DNA of 18,769 nucleotides from an uncultured Clostridiaceae bacterium. GTDB taxonomy: Bacteria > Bacillota > Clostridia > TANB77 > CAG-508. The stretch lies in contig CATXTS010000025.1 in assembly GCA_958402495.1 (NCBI GenBank), positions 1-18,769 on the forward strand. Direction: 5' to 3'. The translations under genes were made by a program, and so were the position numbers. Shown here piece after piece: positions 6,941 to 14,138 of this stretch (its first letter is position 1; each line of letters begins with the position of its first letter). The notes beneath the pieces are model-generated. The model was given only the letters and a program-made list of their open reading frames with translations. It searched no databases and was not told the origin of the DNA.

Positions 6941-7679
6941 CTATAATTTCCAGTCCTTTCCAAATGGTATCAAAGTATTTACTAAATTTTGGACTTTCTC
7001 TACAATTTAGTGGGTCTCTATGTTCCATTTCAAAATCGATTGTTAAAATGTCTTTTACCCTTGCTGGTCTATTGGATAGTATAATGACTCTATCAGACAT
7101 GCTGATGGCTTCTGATATATCATGGGTTACCATTAAAGCCGTTATTTGTTCATTTTTTAGTATGTCATAAATGTCTTTAGTAACCATGATTCTAGTTTGA
7201 TAGTCTAATGCTGAGAAAGCTTCGTCTAATAGTAATATTTTTGGTTTTATGGCTAATGTCCTAATTAAAGCTGCTCTTTGCCTCATGCCACCGGATAATT
7301 GGTTAGGATATTTATCTTTAAATTCATATAAATGGTATTTTTTTAATAGTTCTATGACATAGGCTTGGTTTTCTTTTGTCTTAATATGTCTAGTTTCTAA
7401 TCCAAATATAGCATTTTGATATATCGTTCTCCATTCTAATAAACTATCTTTTTGTAACATGTACCCCAATTCTCCATCTATTTGTATTTGTCCTGCTGAT
7501 GCTTTTTCTAGTCCTGCTATTATAGATAATATAGTAGATTTTCCACATCCGCTTGGTCCAATTAGGCTAACAAATTCTCCTTCACTAATGGTAAAGCATA
7601 CATTTTTAAGTGCTTCTACTTCCCCATTTAGTGCTTGGTATTTTTTGCTTATGTTTTTTACTTCTAATACTGTTTTCAT
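6933..7679 (-). CDS. ABC transporter ATP-binding protein, SsuB/TauB type
   Basis: It powers import by the adjacent permease. The 248 residues carry every nucleotide-binding motif: Walker A GPSGCGKST at 41-49, Q-loop Q76, signature LSGGMRQR at 128-135, Walker B ILLLDE at 148-153 with catalytic E153, D-loop SALD at 156-159, and switch H186. MVTHDISEA and SNRPARVK in the C-terminal part are typical of the nitrate/sulfonate/taurine group. The ribosome site is AAAGGGTGA, 8 bases upstream. A TATAAT on the minus strand at 7738-7743 is a possible -10 without a good -35. I found no riboswitch in the upstream 260 bases, so the substrate stays undetermined. Confidence 0.95.
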   Translation of the reverse strand: MKTVLEVKNISKKYQALNGEVEALKNVCFTISEGEFVSLIGPSGCGKSTILSIIAGLEKASAGQIQIDGELGYMLQKDSLLEWRTIYQNAIFGLETRHIKTKENQAYVIELLKKYHLYEFKDKYPNQLSGGMRQRAALIRTLAIKPKILLLDEAFSALDYQTRIMVTKDIYDILKNEQITALMVTHDISEAISMSDRVIILSNRPARVKDILTIDFEMEHRDPLNCRESPKFSKYFDTIWKGLEIIDE

Positions 7680-7893
7680 ATTTTTATCACCCTTTGTTGT
7701 TTGCAGACAGTTTTCTTTTCTATTTTTTCTTTTTGTTATTATAAAAACTTCTGCTTATTGTATTTTATGTGAATGTTTTTCGGTTAGTGATGATTATTGA
7801 ATAAAATGCGCATATATTTTTTACTTCTTTTTTCTTATGTATTTTACTTACCCTGTTAATGCATAAATAGCATATAGCAATTTTTGCAAAGTG

Positions 7894-7902
7894 TGATATA
7901 AT
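7894..7902 (+). promoter_or_regulatory. Extended -10 promoter of the accessory patch
   Basis: TGATATAAT is a perfect extended -10 (TGnTATAAT) without a convincing -35, about 43 bases before the ATG at 7945. It probably drove the intact ancestor of the truncated dehydrogenase and may still serve the plus-strand genes downstream. Confidence 0.5.
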
Positions 7903-7944
7903 AAATCTAGTAAAAAAAATAATCATTTGAAAGGATGTTATGAA

Positions 7945-8064
7945 ATGGAAAAAGTAATAGTGATTACAGGTGGAAGCGATGGTTTAGGAAAAACTTTAGC
8001 TGAAGAATTATCAAAAGAAAATCATGTCATTATCTTAGCCACTAATGAAGAAAAACTTAAGTAG
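7945..8064 (+). pseudogene. Truncated N-terminus of a short-chain dehydrogenase/reductase
   Basis: An AAGG ribosome site and ATG start a 39-codon frame beginning MEKVIVITGGSDGLGKTLAE and ending in TAG. The first strand and TGGSDGLGK are the Rossmann NAD(P)-binding TGxxxGxG motif of SDR enzymes, and VIILATNEEKL is the second strand, where cofactor preference is set. Nothing after the stop continues the fold: the catalytic YxxxK region and about 200 residues are missing. This looks like the 5' stump left by a deletion or insertion, still attached to its promoter. Confidence 0.75.
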
Positions 8065-8174
8065 GAATCAAAAATATAAATAATTAATCTCTCAATGATA
8101 ATAATTTATTTAAAATTTCTATAAAGTAGAATGAAAAGGAAAATACTATATGCAATATTAGAATAATATATTAA
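8065..8174. other. Degenerate AT-rich sequence between two gene remnants
   Basis: All frames are broken by stops on both strands. The sequence is extremely AT-rich and I recognise no gene, repeat or RNA. The junction between the dehydrogenase stump and the RhuM-like remnant must lie here. Confidence 0.4.
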
Positions 8175-8360
8175 AAGAACTTTCTATTAAATAGTGAATG
8201 TATAGAAAATAAACTGAAACTTGCAAAAGACTACTTGGATGATTTATTTGTTAAAATAAAAAAATTAGATTAAGTGAAAGAAAATTTTATCAAAAAATTA
8301 CAGATTTTTATAAAGAGTGTAGTTTTGATTCCGAGAAAAATGGCAAGACAACAAAGGAGT
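8175..8360 (+). pseudogene. Frameshifted remnant resembling the RhuM family C-terminal half
   Basis: One frame (8175-8273) reads LKLAKDYLDDLFVKIKKL and then stops. One base out of register, from 8270, the sequence continues LSERKFYQKITDFYKECSFD and then SEKNGKTTKEL. Joined, this resembles the segment of RhuM-type proteins that I recall as roughly ARDYLDE..IR..RLSERRFYQKITDIY...DYD....TKEFF. A single lost base near 8266-8271 explains the break, and no start codon or N-terminal half is present. RhuM-type genes are found in mobile and pathogenicity islands, so this supports the accessory nature of the region. The identification rests on recalled motif similarity only. Confidence 0.5.
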
Positions 8361-8367
8361 TGATAAT

Positions 8368-8835
8368 ATGCCACAAATGAACAAAGGTGGAAAGTTCATC
8401 TTTGGAAAATCCGTAATTAGAAAAAATTTACAAGTTCATTTTCCTCCACAAGCAATAGAAGAATATCATATATGCTCTGAAAATAAAATATATTTGTTTA
8501 CTGGGGCAAAAGCAACTGGCGGTTTTTGTGTAACTAGAAGGGGGTTATTAGAGCCTTCTAAAATAGGAAATATCTTAAATGATACACCTGATTTAAGAGA
8601 TTATAAGTTAGTAGCAGGCAAGTTTATAAATTATAAAGGTAGAAAATATTGCTGGACAAGTATTTCAAAAAATGGTGTTATAATATTAACAGATAACATG
8701 TTAAAAGTTTTAAATTTATCACTCGGCATGGAATTATTGTCCATTCGTAGTAGCGATATTGCATTTACTATGGGAGCAAAAGGACCACTCATAGAAAAAG
8801 CAAAGAATTATACTGGAATCATTAATGTTTATTAA
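8368..8835 (+). CDS. Conserved hypothetical protein with two AbrB/MraZ-like repeats
   Basis: The 155-residue protein is preceded by a strong AAGGAG site 8 bases before the ATG. I know no named function for it. Residues 17-46 (IRKNLQVHFPPQAIEEYHI...) and 99-128 (ISKNGVIILTDNMLKVLNL...) align without gaps. They share I-x-K-N, an alternating beta strand, a short helix with hydrophobic spacing, and a closing strand. This is the pattern of AbrB/MraZ swapped-hairpin DNA-binding units, such as those of antitoxins and transition-state regulators. The middle (TGGFCVTRRGLLEPSKIG) and the end (SSDIAFTMGAKGPLIEKA) look highly conserved. A DNA-binding role is inference; it could also be a diverged regulator or partner of a lost mobile element. 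Confidence 0.7.
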   Translation: MPQMNKGGKFIFGKSVIRKNLQVHFPPQAIEEYHICSENKIYLFTGAKATGGFCVTRRGLLEPSKIGNILNDTPDLRDYKLVAGKFINYKGRKYCWTSISKNGVIILTDNMLKVLNLSLGMELLSIRSSDIAFTMGAKGPLIEKAKNYTGIINVY

Positions 8836-8865
8836 ACTATAAATTAATTTAATAATTAGTAATTT

Positions 8866-9056
8866 GGAGGGAGGATTTATTTATGCGTAAAAAGGTAAGA
8901 GATAATTTATTTTATATTGGTATTCTTATTTTAAGTGTTACTATGTTCTGTGAACATTTATTTTTAGGAGAAAACAATTTTACTTGCTTTTTAAAAGGTT
9001 TTTCCTGTGGACTTGAAATAGTTGGAATCATCTTCCTGTTTAAAAATAAGAAATAG
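8866..9056 (+). CDS. 57-aa two-helix membrane peptide
   Basis: The coding part is 8883-9056; the entry begins at its very strong GGAGGGAGG ribosome site (8866-8874), 8 bases before the ATG. The peptide starts MRKKVRDNLFYIG, with a basic N-terminus and a first hydrophobic helix at about residues 9-28. A short polar loop (GENNFTC) and a second helix at about 41-53 follow, ending in FKNKK. No family was recognised. It lies 47 bases after the AbrB-like gene and 34 bases before the hydrolase, so the three may form one transcript. The positive-outside-helix pattern suggests both ends are cytoplasmic. Confidence 0.65.
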
Positions 9057-9090
9057 CTGAAAAATGATAAGTTGAAAGTGAGAGCTGGCA

Positions 9091-9723
9091 ATGAAAAATA
9101 TACTCATACATGGATTAGGACAAAATTATCAGAGTTGGAATCATACCAAAATATATTTAGAAGAAAATGGAATTGAGACAATATGTCCTAATTTGTTTGA
9201 TATAACTAAAAATACTTCAAAAAATTATAAAATGTTGTATACTGCTTTTTCAGATTTTTGTAATAATCAAAAAGAAAAGCTTAATTTATGTGGGCTTTCA
9301 TTAGGTGGCATATTAGCCTTAGATTTCGTAAAAACATATCCTGAAAAGGTAAATTCTATTATTTTGATTGGTACTCCCTATAAGATACCAAAAACACTTT
9401 TTAAAATACAAGGAATACTATTTCATATTATGCCGAAGTCAACCTTTGAAAAAATAGGGTGTTCAAAAAGAGATTTTATTACACTCGTTAATTCCATGGG
9501 TAATCTAAATATTGCTAAAGATTTAGAGAAAATAAAATGCAAAAGTCTAATTGTATGTGGCGCTAAAGATAATGTTAATTTAAAAAATGCTAAATTACTA
9601 AATAAATATATAAAAAATAGTAAATTTAAAGTAATTAGTAATTCAGGTCATGAAGTAAATATAGATAATCCAAAAGAACTTGCTAATCTAATTTATGATT
9701 TCTGGGAAAAGGAAAAGAAGTAG
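9091..9723 (+). CDS. Alpha/beta-hydrolase fold protein
   Basis: The 210 residues have the alpha/beta-hydrolase plan: N-terminal HGLGQNYQSW (oxyanion hole), nucleophile elbow GLSLGG with S70, acid D160 in CGAKDN, and catalytic H187 in NSGHEVN. It has no signal peptide, so it should be cytoplasmic. Its substrate is unknown; esterase, lipase or haloperoxidase-like enzymes share these motifs. Codon use is strongly AT-biased, as in the rest of this patch. The ribosome site (AAAGTGAGAG) is weak compared with neighbouring genes, so translation may depend on the upstream small gene. A bidirectional terminator follows at its stop codon. Confidence 0.85.
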   Translation: MKNILIHGLGQNYQSWNHTKIYLEENGIETICPNLFDITKNTSKNYKMLYTAFSDFCNNQKEKLNLCGLSLGGILALDFVKTYPEKVNSIILIGTPYKIPKTLFKIQGILFHIMPKSTFEKIGCSKRDFITLVNSMGNLNIAKDLEKIKCKSLIVCGAKDNVNLKNAKLLNKYIKNSKFKVISNSGHEVNIDNPKELANLIYDFWEKEKK

Positions 9724-9755
9724 ATAAAACTATCTGTAACAACAGTTTCATCTAC
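9720..9755. terminator. Bidirectional terminator between the hydrolase and alr genes
   Basis: Arms 9720-9731 and 9744-9755 (GTAGATAAAACT and its complement, one mismatch) enclose a 12-base loop. T-rich sequence follows on both strands. It begins at the hydrolase stop codon and sits just downstream of the alanine racemase stop, serving both convergent genes. Confidence 0.75.
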
Positions 9756-9762
9756 TTTTATT

Positions 9763-10833
9763 CTATTTCACATAGACTCTAGGGACCCTTTTACTAATGG
9801 TACACATGACTTCATAGGGTATGGTTTCTAAATGCTTGGCTACCGCTTCTATATGTTCTACATCTTTTAAGATAGTTACGGTATCTCCTACTTGTACCCT
9901 ATCATCCACCTTTACAAATAGCATATCCATACAGATATTTCCTACAATTTCATAAGCTTTTCCTTGTATATAAACTTGTCTTCCTGTATTTTTTCTAAGG
10001 ATACCATCTGCATATCCCATGCAAACAACAGCTATTTTTTCGTCTTGTTTTGCCTGATAAGCACCTCCATAGCCAACCGTTTCCCCTTTTTTCAAGGTAT
10101 TGATTTGAATAACTTCACTATATAGGCTAAATGTAGATTGTAATGCCACCTCTTTATTAGATGAGAATCCATACATAATAATGCCTAATCTACATCCATT
10201 GACATAGGTTGGCTTTTCATATTTTACTAAAGCTTCACTGGCTGCTATATGGACTATAGGAATTTGCGTAATTGGTATCTTCTCTGTGATTTTTTCAAAA
10301 CTTTGTTTTTGTTTCTCATAGATTTCTGGTTTATCAGCATCATATATATGGGTATAAATACCTTCTAGAAAAATGTCACTAGTTTGTATTTGTTCATATA
10401 CTTGTTTACATTCCTCTTTTTGTGAGATACCTAGTCTATTCATCCCTGTATTAATCTTTATATGTACTTTTAATCCTTTACAGTTATTTTTTAATATTTC
10501 TTTACTATATTCTAAAGATGGTATCGTAATGGTTATTTGTTTTTCTATACATATTGGTATTGCTGTACTAGGTACTATGCCCAAACATAAAATGGGCGTA
10601 TCTGATATTTGCTCTCTGATAGTTAATGCTTCTTCTAAGGTGGCTACTGCTAAATAATTGCAACCACCTTCTATTACTGCTCTTACTGTCTCTATTTGGT
10701 TATGTCCATAACTATCAGCTTTTACAACTCCAAAATAATAGGTATAATTTCCATATTGTTGGATAATATTTTTAACATTGTTTTGGATATTTTTTAAATT
10801 AATTTGTGCATATGTTTTTCTATATAAAGGCAT
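9763..10833 (-). CDS. alr: Alanine racemase
   Basis: It interconverts L- and D-alanine with pyridoxal phosphate, supplying D-alanine for peptidoglycan. With the start at 10833 the protein has 356 residues. The PLP lysine is K38 in VVKADSYGH, and the second catalytic base is Y255 in VGYGGAY. MGYADG and NICMDM, the conserved C-terminal motifs, are present. The open frame extends upstream to 10929, but that extension overlaps the preceding gene out of frame. The chosen ATG has a TTAGGAGAG site that overlaps the stop of that gene, 11 bases away, so the two genes form one operon. Confidence 0.95.
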   Translation of the reverse strand: MPLYRKTYAQINLKNIQNNVKNIIQQYGNYTYYFGVVKADSYGHNQIETVRAVIEGGCNYLAVATLEEALTIREQISDTPILCLGIVPSTAIPICIEKQITITIPSLEYSKEILKNNCKGLKVHIKINTGMNRLGISQKEECKQVYEQIQTSDIFLEGIYTHIYDADKPEIYEKQKQSFEKITEKIPITQIPIVHIAASEALVKYEKPTYVNGCRLGIIMYGFSSNKEVALQSTFSLYSEVIQINTLKKGETVGYGGAYQAKQDEKIAVVCMGYADGILRKNTGRQVYIQGKAYEIVGNICMDMLFVKVDDRVQVGDTVTILKDVEHIEAVAKHLETIPYEVMCTISKRVPRVYVK

Positions 10834-10844
10834 TTTTATCTCTC

Positions 10845-11171
10845 CTAACTGGTTAATTGATAACTTTCTTCTATTAATTCTTTTACTAATTTTTTGTCCA
10901 CCTTGTCTGATAAGACAATGGTGTTCCAATGTTGTTTATTCATATGATAGGCTGGCAATATGTATGGATAATTTTTTCGTAATAATTCTGAATACATAGG
11001 TTCTGTTTTCACATTTACATAGATATTACCATGTACATGCATGATTAATACAAACCATTTATGTGTGGCTTTATGTTTTAAAACTATACTTTTTAAGTCT
11101 TCTTTAAAAGGGGTATCCATATAGGTATCTTTTAATTGTAGTCCTATTGAAAGAATATCTTGTTCTTGCAT
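10845..11171 (-). CDS. MmcQ/YjbR family protein
   Basis: The 108-residue protein shows the family's recognisable elements: KHKATHKWFVLIM, then a VNVKTEP segment, and PAYHMNKQHWNTI near residue 75. The fold is a small alpha/beta CyaY-like domain often annotated as DNA-binding, but no activity is firmly established. The AAGGAGAG ribosome site is well placed. It is followed by alr after 11 bases and is the first gene of that pair. I saw no obvious terminator after the GH25 gene upstream, so read-through from that gene is possible. Confidence 0.9.
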   Translation of the reverse strand: MQEQDILSIGLQLKDTYMDTPFKEDLKSIVLKHKATHKWFVLIMHVHGNIYVNVKTEPMYSELLRKNYPYILPAYHMNKQHWNTIVLSDKVDKKLVKELIEESYQLTS

Positions 11172-11254
11172 AGTTTACTCTCCTTTTTTATCAAGATTAT
11201 GTTTTATTTTATCACATACCTATATGGTTTTCTACCTTTTTTTGCTTTTTATTT

Positions 11255-12487
11255 TTATATTCTTAAAGTGGTACCTGCATAAATTAAGTTTGGATTGGCA
11301 ATTCTATTTAGTCTAACAATTGTGGCTATACTAACACCAAATCTTCTAGAAATTCCCCATAGAGTATCTCCCCACCTGACTTGATATAAAGTATGGGACA
11401 TATCAAAGCGATTTGTTGGTATAAATAGTCGTTGTCCTGTATATATTAAATTCACATTAGGAATATGATTTAAATTAGCTAATGCTGTTACTGTCGTGTG
11501 ATATTGCGCCGCAATTCCAGATAATGTGTCTCCACTTCTCACAATATAGATTTCATCACTAGAGGTATTATCTCCTCCACTTCCACTACTGCTGATTGGT
11601 ACAATTAATGTATTGCCTGCATATATCAAATTCGGATTGGCTATGTTATTTAATTCGACTAGTTTACTAACCGTCGTATGATAACGAAGTGCTAAACCTG
11701 ATAAAGTATCTCCTCTTTGTATAATAATCGTAGTAGTTCCGCCTGTTATTGGTGGATTCGGAGTTGGCTGTGGTGTTGGTATCTCTGAATTATCTCCTAA
11801 AAAGATATCTTTTGTAAATTTATCTCTATCTACATAGCCTTGTATACCAGCGACTTCTCCTTGGTCAGTATATTGCCAACCAATCCATGTATCCCAGTTA
11901 CCATTTGGCGTTGGTTCTGGTTCTTCATATTGTGCCACCCATAATGGATAGTCGGTAATTTCTCCACTAAATTTGGTGCTAGCACTATAAGTATTACTGT
12001 ACACCACCACTTCTTTTTTGGTTACACTTTCTACTGTTCTTAAAAAGGTAAGCCCTATTTGGTTAATTTCTGCATTAGATAAGTTTCCAAAGTCTTCAAA
12101 ATCCATTGCTAATCTGCAATCCGGACTTTTTCCTGCAATAACAGAAGCAAAAAAATTGGCTTCTCTTACAGCTTGTTCTACACTTCTTGCTCTTACATAA
12201 TGGTAAAATCCTACTTTTAATCCATTGGCTTTGGCATTCGTATAGTTTTGATTGAAATATGGGTCTATAAAAGTGGTCCCTTCACTTGATTTCATATATA
12301 CCACTTCTATTCCTGCTTGCTTCACTTGTGCATAATCTATGGTTTCCTGCCAACCACTAACGTCTATTCCTGCATATAACTGGGATTCTGATGGTCCAAA
12401 GGCATATACTGGTGCTATTAAAATATAGAATGGTAATACCAATATTAATGCCATACAAATACATAATTTATATATTTTCTCTTTCAT
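11255..12487 (-). CDS. Secreted GH25 lysozyme with three LysM repeats
   Basis: It is a cell-wall muramidase exported to the surface. A signal peptide covers residues 1-29 (charged start, long hydrophobic core, VYA before FGPSE). The GH25 catalytic domain spans about 38-230, with D42 (GIDVSGWQ) and the DFE pair D129/E131. A proline-rich linker (about 236-250) follows. Three LysM peptidoglycan-binding modules lie at about 252-299, 313-358 and 368-410, each with a GDTL-x-GI/L core, and the last ends at the C-terminus. The AAGGAGGTGA ribosome site is near-perfect. It is transcribed divergently from the SpoVB-like gene and lies upstream of mmcQ-alr, forming a cell-envelope block. Roles in wall turnover, germination or spore-wall lysis are all possible. 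Confidence 0.93.
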   Translation of the reverse strand: MKEKIYKLCICMALILVLPFYILIAPVYAFGPSESQLYAGIDVSGWQETIDYAQVKQAGIEVVYMKSSEGTTFIDPYFNQNYTNAKANGLKVGFYHYVRARSVEQAVREANFFASVIAGKSPDCRLAMDFEDFGNLSNAEINQIGLTFLRTVESVTKKEVVVYSNTYSASTKFSGEITDYPLWVAQYEEPEPTPNGNWDTWIGWQYTDQGEVAGIQGYVDRDKFTKDIFLGDNSEIPTPQPTPNPPITGGTTTIIIQRGDTLSGLALRYHTTVSKLVELNNIANPNLIYAGNTLIVPISSSGSGGDNTSSDEIYIVRSGDTLSGIAAQYHTTVTALANLNHIPNVNLIYTGQRLFIPTNRFDMSHTLYQVRWGDTLWGISRRFGVSIATIVRLNRIANPNLIYAGTTLRI

Positions 12488-12605
12488 ATTTCACCTCCTT
12501 TTTGCTTGCTATTCTATTTTATGAAAACTTCTAAAGGTGGTTACCAATTTTGTGTAACAATTAATAATTTCCTAATTTGTCTCATATATTTACAAAGGTG
12601 ATGAT

Positions 12606-14108
12606 TTGAAAAGAGTGAAAGTATTTTTATGGAATGGTATTTTGCTAACCGCTACTTCTTTGGCTATGCGTACCATTGGGCTTTCTTTTAATGTCTATAT
12701 TTCTAATAAGATTGGTACAGAGGCAGTTGGTATTTATCAGCTTATTATGTCTATTTACTTATTTGCCATTACTTTAGCAAACTCTGGTATTCATTTGGCA
12801 AGTACACGTATTGTATCTGAACAGCTTGCTTATGGTTTTGAAACTGGTATTAAAAAAGCTGTTAGAAAATGTTTATGTTATAGTTTATTTATGGGAATTT
12901 TTTCTTGCCTACTACTATTCTTCTTATCTCCTTGGATTTCTACTACTTGGCTTCATGGTAAAATTTCTAGTATGCCTTTACGTATTCTAGCTTTTAGTTT
13001 ACCTTTTTTAGCCATGTCTTCTAGTATGCAAGGTTATTTTTCTGCTATGCGTAATGTGAAAAAAACTGCCTTTTCACAAATTGTAGAACAAGTTTTACAA
13101 ATTTATTTAGTAACTTGTTTTCTAAATTGCTTTATGCCAGAAGGTTTAGAGTATGCTTGTCTTTCCTTAGTCCTAGGATCTACTCTTTCTGAAATAGGGT
13201 CTTTTTTATTATTGTTTATTTTATACCTAAGGGATAAACGAAAATTACAAGCAAACCTTTATCAAGATACCAATTATACAAAACAGATTTTAAAAATTTC
13301 TGTTCCTATTGCCATTACCTCTTATATCCGTTCTGGTCTTTCTACTTTAAAGCAAATTTTAATTCCTTTACAGTTAGAAAAATCGGGTATGTCGTGTGAA
13401 AGTTCCTTATCCAAATATGGTATGATTCACGGCATGGTTATGCCTTTGATTCTATTTCCTTGTACTTTTATTAATTCTTTTAGTTCTTTGCTGATTCCAG
13501 AATTTTCTTATATGCAAGCTAAAAGAAGCTATCAGAAAATGCAGATAGCCCTTTATAAGATTTTTAAATTTAGTTTTATTTTCTCTTTTTTAGTTTTGGG
13601 AATTTTTTGGTGTTTTTCTAAAGAATTGAGTAGTTTTATTTACCATGAGTCAGAGATTGCTAAATATGTTAAGATTTTAGCACCTTTAATTGTACTGATG
13701 TATATTGATTCCATTGTAGATAGTATTTTAAAAGGGCTAGATAAACAAGTTCTTGTGATGGCTATTAATATTCTGGATTTGTTTGTGAGTATTTTTTGTA
13801 TTTATGTTCTTTTACCAATCAGTGGCATTTATGGTTACATAGTTGTTATTTTTATTAGTGAATTATTAAATGGATTGCTTAGTTTTTGTATGCTTGTAAA
13901 ACATACACACTTAAAAATAGATTTTGGAAATTGGCTTATAAAGCCTTTCTTTAGTGTTTTGCTTGTTAATTTTATCTTTTCTTTTTTACCTTTTTCTATA
14001 GAAAATACCGTATTTTCTTTGCTTGTAAAAGTAGGTATGTATGTAATCTTTTATTTTACGCTTTTAGTTTTATCAAAAGGCTTTGTAAAAGAAGACATGA
14101 AAATATAG
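12606..14108 (+). CDS. SpoVB-like MOP-superfamily flippase
   Basis: It is a 500-residue polytopic membrane protein with about 12-14 helices, resembling stage V sporulation protein B and other lipid-linked polysaccharide flippases. The N-terminal part (TATSLAMRTIGLSFNVYIS, IGTEAVGIYQLIMSIY) and the segment SGLSTLKQILIPL are typical. In this group, SpoVB is needed for spore cortex synthesis and is thought to move lipid-linked precursors across the membrane. The start is TTG at 12606, preceded by AAAGGTGAT. A GTG three codons later is possible but sits further from the ribosome site. It is the only plus-strand gene of the envelope block. Confidence 0.88.
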   Translation: MKRVKVFLWNGILLTATSLAMRTIGLSFNVYISNKIGTEAVGIYQLIMSIYLFAITLANSGIHLASTRIVSEQLAYGFETGIKKAVRKCLCYSLFMGIFSCLLLFFLSPWISTTWLHGKISSMPLRILAFSLPFLAMSSSMQGYFSAMRNVKKTAFSQIVEQVLQIYLVTCFLNCFMPEGLEYACLSLVLGSTLSEIGSFLLLFILYLRDKRKLQANLYQDTNYTKQILKISVPIAITSYIRSGLSTLKQILIPLQLEKSGMSCESSLSKYGMIHGMVMPLILFPCTFINSFSSLLIPEFSYMQAKRSYQKMQIALYKIFKFSFIFSFLVLGIFWCFSKELSSFIYHESEIAKYVKILAPLIVLMYIDSIVDSILKGLDKQVLVMAINILDLFVSIFCIYVLLPISGIYGYIVVIFISELLNGLLSFCMLVKHTHLKIDFGNWLIKPFFSVLLVNFIFSFLPFSIENTVFSLLVKVGMYVIFYFTLLVLSKGFVKEDMKI

Positions 14109-14131
14109 TAGAGATTTCTTCTCTACTATAT
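14103..14131. terminator. Terminator between convergent spoVB-like and metK genes
   Basis: A perfect 12-bp stem (14103-14114 with 14120-14131) and a 5-base loop overlap the flippase stop codon. A short T-rich tail follows on both strands. It separates the converging transcripts. Confidence 0.75.
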
Positions 14132-14138
14132 GGTTTTC

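Noticed and set aside
7680..7944. Riboswitch (TPP, SAM or similar) upstream of the ABC importer
   Set aside because: No conserved core motif or terminator/antiterminator pair was seen on the minus strand.
10834..10929. N-terminal extension of alanine racemase
   Set aside because: It overlaps the mmcQ/yjbR coding region out of frame; the ATG at 10833 has the good ribosome site and the family's usual start.
11255..12487. Repeated LysM segments as DNA repeats or a CRISPR-like array
   Set aside because: The similarity is at protein level among three LysM modules; spacing and DNA sequence are not those of direct repeats.
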